A stretch of DNA of 64,000 nt from Yoonia sediminilitoris (GCF_003058085.1 NZ_QBUD01000001.1:186001-250000), one strand, 5' to 3'; positions 9,901 to 17,549 are shown, counted from the first letter of the stretch. A program made the numbers and translations. Notes: a model not told the origin generated them from the letters alone.

Positions 9901-10241
9901 CCGACACCATGATCGAGACTCTGATCGTGCGCGACGGGGACACAGGCCAGTCATTCGACCTGGCTGCGGCCTTCCTTGATGGTGCCTTCACCGCAGGCTC
10001 TGCCCTGGGGGCGGTTAATGCTGGCGCAGTTGATCTTTCAGACTATGCGACGGGCACTGTGACGCGTTTTGCAACCGACGATCAATTCGCCGCAGCCTTT
10101 GAAGGCTGGTTGGAAACGATTGCAGATGTCACAGGCAATATCCCTGTCGTCGGCGATCATCTGACCCGCGCGGTGGACAGTGTCGATACGCTGCTTGACC
10201 TTGACGTGACGCTGCCGGTTGACGCCTTCGACTTTGTCTAA
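6918..10241 (+). CDS. Very large RTX-like repeat protein, probably secreted by a type I system
   Basis: The 1107-residue acidic protein is built mostly of repeats carrying GGxGxDxI, the signature of calcium-binding RTX parallel beta-rolls. The unit is about 18 residues (for example NTLYGDSGNDRIEGIGGI), two nonapeptide turns. Three repeat flavours follow one another: a Tyr-rich one (GYGAxNxLYGG, about 20-190), a Thr/Gly one (GGVNTxxGGxGND, about 200-400) and a Gln one (NxQxGGxGxD, about 405-660). Helical, repeat-poor segments lie at about 670-720 and 800-880. The C-terminus (LPVDAFDFV) is hydrophobic and acidic as in type I secretion signals, and there is no N-terminal signal. No ABC or MFP exporter gene lies in the window. 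AAAGGAC precedes the ATG. Probably a surface or extracellular-matrix protein; no enzymatic domain was seen. Confidence 0.85.
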   Translation: MGWFSSDSIHETIKKYGWSSTADGGSGNDKIYGYSVDKNTLYGGSGSDYIEGWGARNYLYGGSGSDTIKGKGVYNYLKGGTGSDKIYGYGTTNKLYGESGYDSLYGYGAYNYLSGGDHNDTLKGYGARNVLYGGNDQDRLYGYGASNDLNGGSGHDKLYGYGADNDMSGDSGNDYLYASGASNRMQGGTGDDTMIGKGAYNHMRGDSGHDRIEAHGITNIAYGGTGNDTILGIGGTNTLYGDSGNDRIEGIGGINTAKGGTGDDTMIAKGGVNTFSGEDGNDRIEATGGVNTLFGQDGNDTLIAKGGTNTVRGGAGHDTIMASGGINTVLGDSGNDHIAATGGVNTVSGGTGNDVLRGIGGVNTFMGGDGDDVMESAGGANVMFGGAGNDMMTAASVLVTAQSGEAGNDTMIAISTGNSQWGGAGADILLGIGGTNLQWGGTGDDVLAAGGNTNVQFGDEGDDDLFALGMTNLQFGGDDSDLLVAIGSQNIQHGGKAGDVLVGAGSMNVQIGAEGDDWLIGAGSGNIQFGAHIWSAIPDDFAIGDIDIDAMRDRVEEFLDVSANDDGDNVLLAGGYGNLQVGGAAQDIMIGGGRGNIQTGGAGNDFLIGGGQGIMQSGGAGTDVMLGLGQLAVQSGGADGDVMVGVKLSDSLGIQSQFGGTGGDLMVSQGELIADARDAWSDLAQALKDTAEDTIDTDQTEEEQSAQEQAELAQAAKDAIIEALPTSLNLQFAGDGNDLFHVGGDLGFQMGEGGDDIFLGGGSLNLALGGTGSDLMLSMGDAVNFAFGQDGTDWMIDASAFVDLFTSAILPDVLDYDLSATFDSALFAPLRAIAEFTDTVKDTLGALNPLDDIVDAAMQAVEPIADAVTEATSELRSMLDYDAVQMFGGTGDDILSADGDMVGGLGADTYLFTFGADATVDEAGLDALRDAARLLDLAEGKIDAVTGAAGGDDTIELRNAGSADGADLRFWVDGGSDLVILNSGAELRIKNMSQADTMIETLIVRDGDTGQSFDLAAAFLDGAFTAGSALGAVNAGAVDLSDYATGTVTRFATDDQFAAAFEGWLETIADVTGNIPVVGDHLTRAVDSVDTLLDLDVTLPVDAFDFV

Positions 10242-10258
10242 GGTCGGTTGAGCGAACC

Positions 10259-10300
10259 CAAAAGGGGGGGGGGTGCATGTGCAGCAACCGCCCCTTTTTT
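10259..10300 (+). terminator. Rho-independent terminator after the RTX-like gene
   Basis: AAAAGGGG (within a run of nine G) pairs with CCCCTTTT, with about 20 bases between the arms, ending in six T. It starts 17 bases after the stop codon. Confidence 0.7.
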
Positions 10301-10335
10301 GCGTCATGCCTCATGGCGTTAATCGGGTGCGAGAG

Positions 10336-10356
10336 CCAATTGGGGGATCGACCCCA
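10336..10356 (+). promoter_or_regulatory. Shared dyad element, copy 3 (before the TbpB-like lipoprotein gene)
   Basis: CCAATTGGGGGATCGACCCCA, nearly identical to 6811-6831, with the same flanking CAGACCCG. It lies about 145 bases before the lipoprotein start and just after the RTX terminator, so it belongs to the downstream promoter. Confidence 0.65.
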
Positions 10357-10500
10357 CAGACCCGTGCCCACCCCGGTCGTAAGTTGGGTCCAGAACAGCG
10401 GCAGTCGCCGAAAATGTTTGAAAATAACCGATCTGGCTGCAACCGCCAATCTTTCGGCGGTCGGCCCACAGCAAGTGAAATTTATAAAGAGGGTAATCAC

Positions 10501-11310
10501 ATGACCAAGAAGATCAAATTCGCAACGGCAACAGTCATCATTTGCGGACTTTCCGCCTGTGGCGGTGGATCGGGCGACTCGCTCGTTGACCGGCAACAGG
10601 TCTTTGACATCAAAATCGGCAATGATGATCTGGCATTTGATCCCAATACCGGCGTCCTGACTCTGGATGGGGAAGAGATTGGCGACAGAACCGACCGGGC
10701 CATTGCCGCGCTTGGGGATGCGAAAATCACAAACCGGGTCAATACGCCAATCTTTGCGGCCGTCGCGCAAAACTCGGATGTTTTTGCTGCGACCTTTCAA
10801 AATTTCGACCCCGACGATCAGGCGAAGGGCACCATATATGGTCGCCGGGGCGAAGCGGATCTGCCTTCGTCGGGTGAAGCGACCTACACCGGCAATTACG
10901 CAGGCCTCAGCGTCAGAGCCCCTGACAGTGCAACCCCTGCCATCTCTGCGGGTGTGACGGGTGTGGCAGTTTTCACCGCAGACTTCAGCGGTATGACGAT
11001 GGACGGTGAAATTACCGGACGTACTGTTGTCGCACCCAATGGGGTGCCCTTCGCCAATGCGGTTGGGGCAGAGGATGTCGTCCTGGAAATCACGGATTTG
11101 GGTGCGGACGGGCGCTTTAGTGGCAGCGCCTCGGGCGGAGAATTTACACAAATCGGTGCGACGTTTGAAGGCAGTGCAGGGGAATACGAAGGATTTATCG
11201 GCAGAAACTTTGGTGGGTCAGACACATCGGTTGCTGGTGCCTTCTCGATGGATCATGAAAAAAGCGACGGCAATATCTATCGCGAGACAGGTGTTTTTGT
11301 CGCAAATTGA
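10501..11310 (+). CDS. TbpB-like beta-barrel lipoprotein
   Basis: The 269-residue product begins MTKKIKFATATVIICGLSACGGGSGDS, a lipoprotein signal with Cys in LSAC. The C-terminal half (GTIYGRRGEAD, GVAVFTADFSGMTMDGEITG, GRFSGSASGGEFTQIGATFEG, VAGAFSMDHEKSDG) resembles the beta-barrel of transferrin-binding-protein-like lipoproteins, which may be displayed on the outer surface. The frame is open to 10273, but the ATG at 10501 has AGAGGG ahead of it and gives a proper signal peptide. It shares the upstream dyad with the RTX-like gene, so the two may act together at the cell surface. The ligand is unknown. Confidence 0.78.
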   Translation: MTKKIKFATATVIICGLSACGGGSGDSLVDRQQVFDIKIGNDDLAFDPNTGVLTLDGEEIGDRTDRAIAALGDAKITNRVNTPIFAAVAQNSDVFAATFQNFDPDDQAKGTIYGRRGEADLPSSGEATYTGNYAGLSVRAPDSATPAISAGVTGVAVFTADFSGMTMDGEITGRTVVAPNGVPFANAVGAEDVVLEITDLGADGRFSGSASGGEFTQIGATFEGSAGEYEGFIGRNFGGSDTSVAGAFSMDHEKSDGNIYRETGVFVAN

Positions 11311-11323
11311 ACGCAAACATGGC

Positions 11324-11348
11324 CCGCGCAGCACAACAGGCTGCGCGG
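11324..11348 (+). terminator. Strong hairpin after the TbpB-like gene
   Basis: CCGCGCAGC pairs perfectly with GCTGCGCGG around a 7-base loop, 13 bases after the stop. The T run (TTTT) is 6 bases further on, so termination may be partly factor-dependent. Confidence 0.55.
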
Positions 11349-11475
11349 AACAGAGTTTTGGCAAGGCAAAGGACCAACGACAGCAGTTCCCGAAATGGCA
11401 GGCCACAACAGCGCCTCTTTTTCTTGCGTGAGTTGCCACGCGCTGCATAATCGGCCTAAAGGCGAGGATGGCTAG

Positions 11476-13062
11476 ATGATAAGAACTCTGTTTTTGATAA
11501 TTTCATTGGCTGTTTTCCTGCCAGATCTTGCCGTTGCGGCAAAACGTGCGGGGCTGATCATCGGCAATGACAATTACGCGCACGTTCCAATGCTGGAAAA
11601 GGCGCGCAATGATGCGCGGGCCGTGTCAGATACGCTTTCGGGGCTGGGGTTTGATGTGACTGTCATTCTTGACGCCGACCGCCGCGAAATGAACCGCGCC
11701 ATCGCCACCTTTACCGGCCAATTGCAGCCCGGTGACACGGCACTGGTATTTTTCGCCGGTCACGGGGTCGAGATTGACGGCGAAAACTATCTGCTTCCGG
11801 TGGACATCGAGGCTCCGGATACGGCGAATGAGGACTTTATCAAGTTTGAAAGCATCGGCCTGTCCGACGTGCTGTTGCGCGTGCAAAATACAGGCGCGCG
11901 CACCACGCTGATGTTTATTGACGCCTGCCGCGACAATCCGTTTGCCGCGACAGCAGGGCGGAATATCGGTGGCTCGCGCGGACTGGCGCGCGTTACGGCG
12001 CCCGAAGGCACATTTGTCGTCTTTTCCGCAGGCGCGCAGCAGCAGGCGCTGGACCGGCTTAACGGGCCGGACTCTGACCCCAATTCGGTTTTTACCCGGA
12101 CATTGTTGCCAAGATTAACGCAACCCAATCTGGAATTGCGCGAACTGATCTCGGAGGTGCGGCTTGAAGTCCGCGACCTTGCCTTGAAGCAAAACCACCA
12201 ACAATTCCCCGCCTATTATGATGAATTGCTAGGGAAATTCTATTTCAACTCGGATGGGGGTGAAGCGTTACCAGCAACCCCGGTTGTCGAACAAGTGCCG
12301 ACCGCAGACCCCGCCGGTGAAGCGTTGCGGGCCGATTTCGCGCGTGCGCGCTCCTTGGGGTCTGTCGTGGCCTACGAGGCGTTTTTGGAAAAGCACAAAG
12401 ACAAAAGCGACCTTCTGATCGTCATCGCCATAAGAGAACTTGATCGTCTGCGCGACGATGACAACCCAGTGGAGACCGAAGCAGAGGAGGTTGCAACCCC
12501 TCCTGAAATTCCGGCGGTCCCGCAAAAGGAAATCATCCGGCAAAGCCAGCAGCGGCTGAACGCGCTGGGTTGCGCGGCAGGCCAGGCAGATGGGGTGGTG
12601 GGGCCACGCACGCGGCGTGCGTTTCGCGCCTTTGTCAATGAAAGTGGCGCAAAAATTGCCCTTTCAGCACTCGGAACCCAGGAAGCACTGGACCTGTTGA
12701 ACGCGGCAGACGGAACGGTTTGCACACAAGCTGCGGTGCAGACCCGACCGGCACCGTCGGCCCCTCGCGCGCGCTCTTTGACCGGAACATGGTCGTTTGT
12801 GTCGAAATGCCCGCTTTTTGTCTCGTCTGTCGGCAGCACGACCTACCGGTCGCAGGGCGGCAATAATTATTCTGTGGTGACGCGCGACGACCTTGGCAAT
12901 GTCGGGCGGGGGACGACAACAGATGTCGGCGATGGCACCCTGCAGGTGCGTATTGTTTGGCAGAATGGCGTGCGCGACAACTACCGTGCTGTCCTCAGCA
13001 GCGATCGGCGCAGAATTAGTGGCACGAATGTCTTGGGCTGCCGTTTTACCGCAACAAGATAA
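11476..13062 (+). CDS. Secreted caspase-like (C14) protein with peptidoglycan-binding domain
   Basis: The 528-residue protein has a signal peptide (to AVAAKRAG). A caspase/p20-like domain occupies about 22-250: GLIIGNDNYAHVPML, the catalytic His in VFFAGHGVEIDG, and the Cys in MFIDACRDNPF. A linker carries a tetratricopeptide-like helical stretch (about 275-330). A PG_binding_1-like domain lies at about 355-415 (SQQRLNALGCAAGQADGVVGPRTRRAFRAF), and a C-terminal beta domain (about 435-528, TGTWSF... GNNYSVV) resembles domains that bind ligands or wall material. Both catalytic residues are present, so it may be an active Arg/Lys-type protease in the periplasm. Targets are unknown. It lies at the end of the 2-13 kb cluster but has no copy of the shared dyad. 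Confidence 0.85.
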   Translation: MIRTLFLIISLAVFLPDLAVAAKRAGLIIGNDNYAHVPMLEKARNDARAVSDTLSGLGFDVTVILDADRREMNRAIATFTGQLQPGDTALVFFAGHGVEIDGENYLLPVDIEAPDTANEDFIKFESIGLSDVLLRVQNTGARTTLMFIDACRDNPFAATAGRNIGGSRGLARVTAPEGTFVVFSAGAQQQALDRLNGPDSDPNSVFTRTLLPRLTQPNLELRELISEVRLEVRDLALKQNHQQFPAYYDELLGKFYFNSDGGEALPATPVVEQVPTADPAGEALRADFARARSLGSVVAYEAFLEKHKDKSDLLIVIAIRELDRLRDDDNPVETEAEEVATPPEIPAVPQKEIIRQSQQRLNALGCAAGQADGVVGPRTRRAFRAFVNESGAKIALSALGTQEALDLLNAADGTVCTQAAVQTRPAPSAPRARSLTGTWSFVSKCPLFVSSVGSTTYRSQGGNNYSVVTRDDLGNVGRGTTTDVGDGTLQVRIVWQNGVRDNYRAVLSSDRRRISGTNVLGCRFTATR

Positions 13063-13110
13063 GAACGGCTGTTTCGAGCTTGGTGGATAGTCTATGACCC
13101 TGTTTGTGGT

Positions 13111-13138
13111 TTGACAGTCGGTCGGCTGGGTCTACCTC
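13111..13138 (+). promoter_or_regulatory. Possible sigma-70-type promoter for the glutathione peroxidase gene
   Basis: TTGACA at 13111-13116, 16 bases, then TACCTC. The -35 box is perfect and the -10 box poor. It lies about 40 bases ahead of the ATG at 13179. Confidence 0.35.
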
Positions 13139-13178
13139 TCCGATAAGGCTCCGCCGACACCAAACCAAGAGGCACGCT

Positions 13179-13700
13179 ATGTTCCGTATCCTTCTGATTG
13201 CCGTTTCATTCCTTTTCAGTACGCAGGCGGCAGCCATTGACACTGACGCGCCCTTCGATTCAATCGACGGCGGCACCTTGTCGATTGCGCAATGGCAGGG
13301 ACAACCCGTGCTTGTGGTGAACACTGCCTCGCAATGCGCGTTTACGCGGCAATATCGGGGGCTACAGGACCTTTATGACCGCTACCGCGCGCAGGGGCTG
13401 GTGGTGCTTGCCGTGCCCTCCGACGATTTCAATCAAGAGCTTGCGACCGAAACAGAGGTCAAGGAATTCTGCGAACTACAGTATGGTATCGACATGCCAA
13501 TGACGACAATCACCCATGTCAAAGGCGAAGAGGCGCACCCGCTTTATGCATCGCTGCGGCAAGAGCTTGGCTTTATCCCGCGCTGGAATTTCAACAAGGT
13601 TTTGATCGACGGCAACGGCGCAGTTGTTGAAACGTTCGGCTCTCGGGTTACACCGGATTCCGCACAGATCGTCGACCTGATCGAAGCGCTTTTGAATTAG
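13179..13700 (+). CDS. Periplasmic glutathione peroxidase family protein
   Basis: The 173-residue thiol peroxidase carries a Sec signal (MFRILLIAVSFLFSTQAAAI), so it acts outside the cytoplasm. The peroxidatic residue is Cys, not selenocysteine, in VNTASQCAFTRQYRGLQ. The tetrad partners are visible in PSDDFNQE and in RWNFNKVLID (Trp and Asn). Such Cys-type enzymes usually take electrons from thioredoxin-like donors. The frame is open from 13104, but the ATG at 13179 has AAGAGG before it and starts the signal peptide. Probably monocistronic. Confidence 0.92.
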   Translation: MFRILLIAVSFLFSTQAAAIDTDAPFDSIDGGTLSIAQWQGQPVLVVNTASQCAFTRQYRGLQDLYDRYRAQGLVVLAVPSDDFNQELATETEVKEFCELQYGIDMPMTTITHVKGEEAHPLYASLRQELGFIPRWNFNKVLIDGNGAVVETFGSRVTPDSAQIVDLIEALLN

Positions 13701-13755
13701 CGGCCTGTTGTGTGACGGGCGTTGAAAATACCCGCATCACCGCTACCTTCCGTCG

Positions 13756-15090
13756 ATGTCGCAAAAACAACCTGATGCACGGGCTATTCCCGTACCGTCC
13801 CGCCGCCTTTCACGGCTTGGCCAATTGGGGACCATGACGGCTAGCATAGCTGGCAACATGGCGTTGAACGGTGTTGCACAGCTGGGCCGGGGGCAGCGCC
13901 CGTCAATGCAAGGATTGTTGCTGAACCCTTCCAATGTCCGCCGGGTTGCAGATCAGTTGGCCAAGATGCGCGGGGCCGCCATGAAAGTCGGTCAACTGAT
14001 GTCGATGGACACGGGTGAATTCCTTCCGCCCGAGCTGGCGCAGATCATGGCCCGTCTGCGGGACGATGCGCACTTCATGCCGCCTGCGCAATTGAAACAG
14101 GTGCTCAACAAGCAATGGCCGGACCGCTGGCTGGGGGCGTTCAAAAACTTCGATGTGCGGCCCATTGCAGCGGCCTCTATCGGGCAGGTCCACAAGGCAC
14201 GTCTGAAAGACGGGCGCGAACTGGCGATCAAAGTGCAATATCCGGGGGTCGCCAAAAGCATCGACAGCGATGTCGCCAATGTGGGCGCGTTGATACGGAT
14301 GTCCGGTCTGCTTCCAAAAGGGTTTGCGTTGTCCCCCTATCTTGAGGAAGGTCGCAAGCAACTCCACGAGGAAACCGACTATACCCGCGAGGCGGCGCAA
14401 CTTGCCCGGTTTGGGGCGCTTTTGTCCAAGGAACCCGCATTTGTCGTGCCAGATGTCCATCATGATTGGAGCACGCCTGAAATTCTGGCCATGGGTTTTG
14501 TGCCGGGCCTGCCAATCGAGCAGGCGGCAAACGAAACGCAGGAGACGCGCGACAGGATCGCCACCCGTTTGATCGATCTTGCATTGAAAGAGCTTTTTGT
14601 CTTTGGCGTCATGCAGACCGATCCCAACTTCGCCAACTATTTGTACCAACCTCAAACGGATCGCATTGTATTGCTCGATTTCGGCGCAACCCGCGATATT
14701 GATCCGGTGATTGCCGAACGCTACCGCAAACTCATGCGGGCAGGGCTTTCAAATGACACAGTGGCCATGATGCAGACCGCGGCAGAAATCGGTTTCATCG
14801 GTTCGGGCACAACCGACAGGCAGCGAAGTCGCATCGAGCGTATGATGCGTGGGATCTTTGATGCGTTGCGAGACAAGGCGTTGTTTGATTTTGCAGATTC
14901 GACATTGTCGCAGCAGATGCAGGCCGAAGGGATGGCGCTGGCTGAAGATGGTTTTGTGCCACCGCCATTGCCGATAGATGTGCTCTTGCTTCAGCGGAAA
15001 CTGGGTGGCCTGTTCCTGTTGGCGGCCCGCCTGAAAGCAAAGGTGGATGTGTTGTCACTGCTTGCCCGCCATCTGGAACCGGCACCGTGA
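13756..15090 (+). CDS. ABC1/UbiB-family atypical kinase (AarF-like)
   Basis: The 444-residue protein has the hallmarks of the ABC1/UbiB family: MRGAAMKVGQLMSMD (the KxGQ region, about 72-86), the AAASIGQVHKARLKDG nucleotide loop, IKVQYPGV with the Lys, QTDPNFANYLY and LDFGATRDI. Relatives support ubiquinone synthesis or act on lipid-like molecules. This is the short soluble form without the C-terminal membrane helices of UbiB, so it is more likely a general AarF-type member than UbiB itself. Confidence 0.87.
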   Translation: MSQKQPDARAIPVPSRRLSRLGQLGTMTASIAGNMALNGVAQLGRGQRPSMQGLLLNPSNVRRVADQLAKMRGAAMKVGQLMSMDTGEFLPPELAQIMARLRDDAHFMPPAQLKQVLNKQWPDRWLGAFKNFDVRPIAAASIGQVHKARLKDGRELAIKVQYPGVAKSIDSDVANVGALIRMSGLLPKGFALSPYLEEGRKQLHEETDYTREAAQLARFGALLSKEPAFVVPDVHHDWSTPEILAMGFVPGLPIEQAANETQETRDRIATRLIDLALKELFVFGVMQTDPNFANYLYQPQTDRIVLLDFGATRDIDPVIAERYRKLMRAGLSNDTVAMMQTAAEIGFIGSGTTDRQRSRIERMMRGIFDALRDKALFDFADSTLSQQMQAEGMALAEDGFVPPPLPIDVLLLQRKLGGLFLLAARLKAKVDVLSLLARHLEPAP

Positions 15091-15787
15091 GGATTGGCTG
15101 CCAGGACCAAGAGAATCTTTGGATCGGGAACAGTCAGACGGGGGCCCTGCCCACGAGAGATCGAACCGACGCACCTGTTTTGCTGCGCCACCGTGCCTGA
15201 TCAGTGATTCGCGACGAATCGGTCGCGGCGGTCAAAAAGCGGTGCAAGGCGCCCTATGGAACATGGCGATTCGTTGAAGAAGATGGCGAATTGCAACTCT
15301 GTCGCACAGAACCACCTATGGCTGTATCGGGCGGCTCAGGTCTGACGCAGGGGAAAGTTTTTCTGTCCGACAGAACGGCTGGTCAGGCACGGTCTTTTTA
15401 CAAAAGCAACGCCAGGCGACACAAACAGGATTCGGAACATGGGAATTGGGTGGATTCAGTAATTACAACACAATATCAATATGTTATCTATTTTAATTGG
15501 GGCCATCACCCAACGCGCCCTCATGCGGGAACATTGGCTTGAGACACCTTTCATCAGCGGTGAACGCTGCAGGGCAGATGCAGCGAAGAGCACAGTTTTT
15601 GAACAGAAACGCTTGTCAGCGGGTTTCACTTGTCACACAATCGCAGAGGATCACAGGCGATTGGCTGTGCCGAAACTGGCTCACCGGTCATCGGCGCGAC
15701 GCTCAATCGCCTGTTTGCATCTAAAAAACCGAAGTCGACTTCTGCCTCGGGAGGGGGCGGGAGCACGATAGTTCCTTGGGAGGAAAC
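15091..15787. other. About 0.7 kb without a convincing gene
   Basis: Several overlapping frames exist, the longest 15204-15542 on the plus strand (112 residues), but none has a good ribosome site, known motifs or codon use like its neighbours. Base composition is less GC-rich around 15440-15500, which includes TTACAACACAATATC. No repeat, tRNA or integrase trace was seen. The last bases hold the TRAP operon leader with GGGAGG before the ATG at 15788. It may be a decayed gene plus the TRAP promoter. Confidence 0.5.
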
Positions 15788-16882
15788 ATGACCGATACCG
15801 TAAACCGCAGAAAGTTTCTGCGCGGATCAGCTGTTGCTGGTGCCGCAGCCTTGGCGACCCCGGCGATTGCCGAAGGGCACACCACAACCTTGAAAATGCA
15901 GGCCGCTTGGGGCGGCGGTATTTTCCTTGAAAACGCGCAGTCTTATGTCGATCGCGTGCACGCCATGGCTGGTGATGCGCTGAAGATTGACCTGCTCGCC
16001 GTCGACTCGGTTGTCAAAACAAGCCAGATGCAAGACGCGGTTCACCGCGGCGTTCTGGATGCTGCACATTATGTGCCTGCTTACTGGTATTCAAAATCCA
16101 AGACAGCATCCCTGTTCGGCACCGGCCCCTGCTTTGGCTGGTCGTCGCAGGAAGTGCTGGGTTGGGTCAACTATGGCGGCGGACAAGAGCTGTTTGACGA
16201 ACTGATGGGCAGCCTTGGCCTGAATGTTGTGTCATTCTTCAATTCGCCAATGCCCGCCCAGCCGCTTGGCTGGTTCAAAGAGCAGATCACAAATGTGTCG
16301 CAGATGAACGGCCTCAAGTACCGCACCGTGGGTCTGGCTGCTGACGTTCTGCTGGAAATGGGCATGTCCGTTGTGCAGTTGCCCGGTGGTGAAATCCAGC
16401 CTGCAATGAAGTCAGGCTTGATTGACGCGGCCGAATTTAACAACCCGACGTCTGACCGTGACTTTGGTATGCAGGATGTGTCGAAAGACTATCACCTTGC
16501 GTCGTTCCACCAGTCGCAGGAATTCTTTGAGGTTACCTTCAACAAGCGCAAGTTCGAAAGCCTGCCTGCTGAACTGCAAGCGATTCTGAAGTACGCATCG
16601 GAAGCGGAAAACTCCAACTTCTACTGGCACAACACCAAGCGTTATGCGGACGATCTTGTCACGCTGCAAGAAGAGCAGGGCGTCAAGGTCCACCGCACAC
16701 CTGATGACGTTATGGCGGCCCAGTTGGAGGCATGGGATGTGGTTGTTGACCGGATCTCTGGCGAGGATGAATTCTTTGCCCGCGTGATTGAGAGCCAAAA
16801 GGCCTACGCCAAGAACGTCATGGGCTATCTCAACCTGAACCAGCCTGACTATAAGCTGGCATACAACCACTACTTCGCCTGA
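15788..16882 (+). CDS. TRAP transporter solute-binding protein, DctP family (2-oxoacid TakP type)
   Basis: The 364-residue periplasmic binding protein has a twin-arginine signal, NRRKFLRGSAVAGAAALATPAIA. It resembles TakP-like 2-oxoacid binding proteins of Rhodobacter: MQAAWGGGIFLENA at the start, the conserved arginine strand MNGLKYRTVGLAADV, then AAEFNNPTSDRDFGMQ in the ligand site. Ligand identity is inference from family resemblance. GGGAGG lies before the ATG at 15788; a further in-frame start at 15776 is less likely. It is the first gene of a six-gene operon ending with a D-2-hydroxyacid dehydrogenase, which suits a carboxylate substrate. Confidence 0.92.
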   Translation: MTDTVNRRKFLRGSAVAGAAALATPAIAEGHTTTLKMQAAWGGGIFLENAQSYVDRVHAMAGDALKIDLLAVDSVVKTSQMQDAVHRGVLDAAHYVPAYWYSKSKTASLFGTGPCFGWSSQEVLGWVNYGGGQELFDELMGSLGLNVVSFFNSPMPAQPLGWFKEQITNVSQMNGLKYRTVGLAADVLLEMGMSVVQLPGGEIQPAMKSGLIDAAEFNNPTSDRDFGMQDVSKDYHLASFHQSQEFFEVTFNKRKFESLPAELQAILKYASEAENSNFYWHNTKRYADDLVTLQEEQGVKVHRTPDDVMAAQLEAWDVVVDRISGEDEFFARVIESQKAYAKNVMGYLNLNQPDYKLAYNHYFA

Positions 16883-16901
16883 TCATCAGGAAATGAAAAC
16901 G

Positions 16902-16931
16902 CCGGGGGCCCACAGAAGGCCCCCGGTTTTT
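16902..16931 (+). terminator. Intercistronic hairpin between dctP and dctQ
   Basis: CCGGGGGCC pairs perfectly with GGCCCCCGG around CACAGAA, followed by TTTTT. Such a partial terminator after the binding-protein gene allows more binding protein than permease, as is common in transport operons. Confidence 0.85.
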
Positions 16932-16955
16932 ATGCATATTGGGGAGGCACCGCAG

Positions 16956-17549
16956 GTGACCAAATTCGTTCATGCAGTTGAAGGGCTTAGCCTTTGGGTT
17001 GGCCGCGCCTTTGGGTGGTGCATCCTGATTTTGACGCTGTCAGTGTCCTACGAGGTCTTTGTCCGCTATGTGCTGAACGCGCCTACGGTCTGGGCTTTCG
17101 ACATGATGGTCCAGATGTATGGTGCCTTGTTCCTGATGGCAGGTCCCTATGCACTGGCACAGGACAGCCACGTGCGCGGCGATGTCGTCTACCGTCTCTT
17201 TTCCGTGAAATGGCAAGCACGCGTGGATTTCCTGCTGTATCTGCTTTTCTTCTTTCCGGGTATTCTGGCCCTGTTCTGGTACGGCTGGGAAATCGCATCG
17301 GACAGCTGGCGCTACAAGGAAGTCAGCTGGAACAGCCCCGCCCGTATCCAGATTTATTTCTTCAAGACACTCATCCCGCTGGCGGGAGGGCTGTTGCTGT
17401 TGCAGGGCCTGGCAGAACTTGTCCGCTGCTGGAATGCAATGCGGACAGGTGTCTGGATGGAACGTCTGGATGATGTGCGTGAAACAGAAGACATGCTGAT
17501 GCACATGGATGACGTGTCTATCCCCGGCATCACCCCCAGCGACAAATAA
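16956..17549 (+). CDS. TRAP transporter small permease, DctQ family
   Basis: The 197-residue membrane protein has four predicted helices (about 17-39, 52-70, 93-113 and 137-157). RYVLNAPTVWAFDMMVQMYGALFLMAGPYAL is the DctQ core seen in the TakQ group; it forms the permease with the DctM protein next door. I take GTG at 16956 as the start because GGGGAGG lies 8 bases upstream. The longer frame would begin inside the terminator hairpin at 16902. Confidence 0.88.
   Translation: MTKFVHAVEGLSLWVGRAFGWCILILTLSVSYEVFVRYVLNAPTVWAFDMMVQMYGALFLMAGPYALAQDSHVRGDVVYRLFSVKWQARVDFLLYLLFFFPGILALFWYGWEIASDSWRYKEVSWNSPARIQIYFFKTLIPLAGGLLLLQGLAELVRCWNAMRTGVWMERLDDVRETEDMLMHMDDVSIPGITPSDK

Noticed and set aside
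13821..13832. CCAATTGGGGAC, like the start of the shared dyad
   Set aside because: It lies inside the ubiB-like coding region, lacks the CCCCA arm, and encodes normal family residues.
15140..15175. A GGTTCGATC-like T-loop on the minus strand, suggesting a tRNA remnant or att site
   Set aside because: The flanking stem bases do not pair, and no acceptor or anticodon arm can be built.
15204..15542. A 112-residue plus-strand frame in the gap after the ubiB-like gene
   Set aside because: No ribosome site, no known motif and abrupt changes in composition. Left as part of the unexplained gap.
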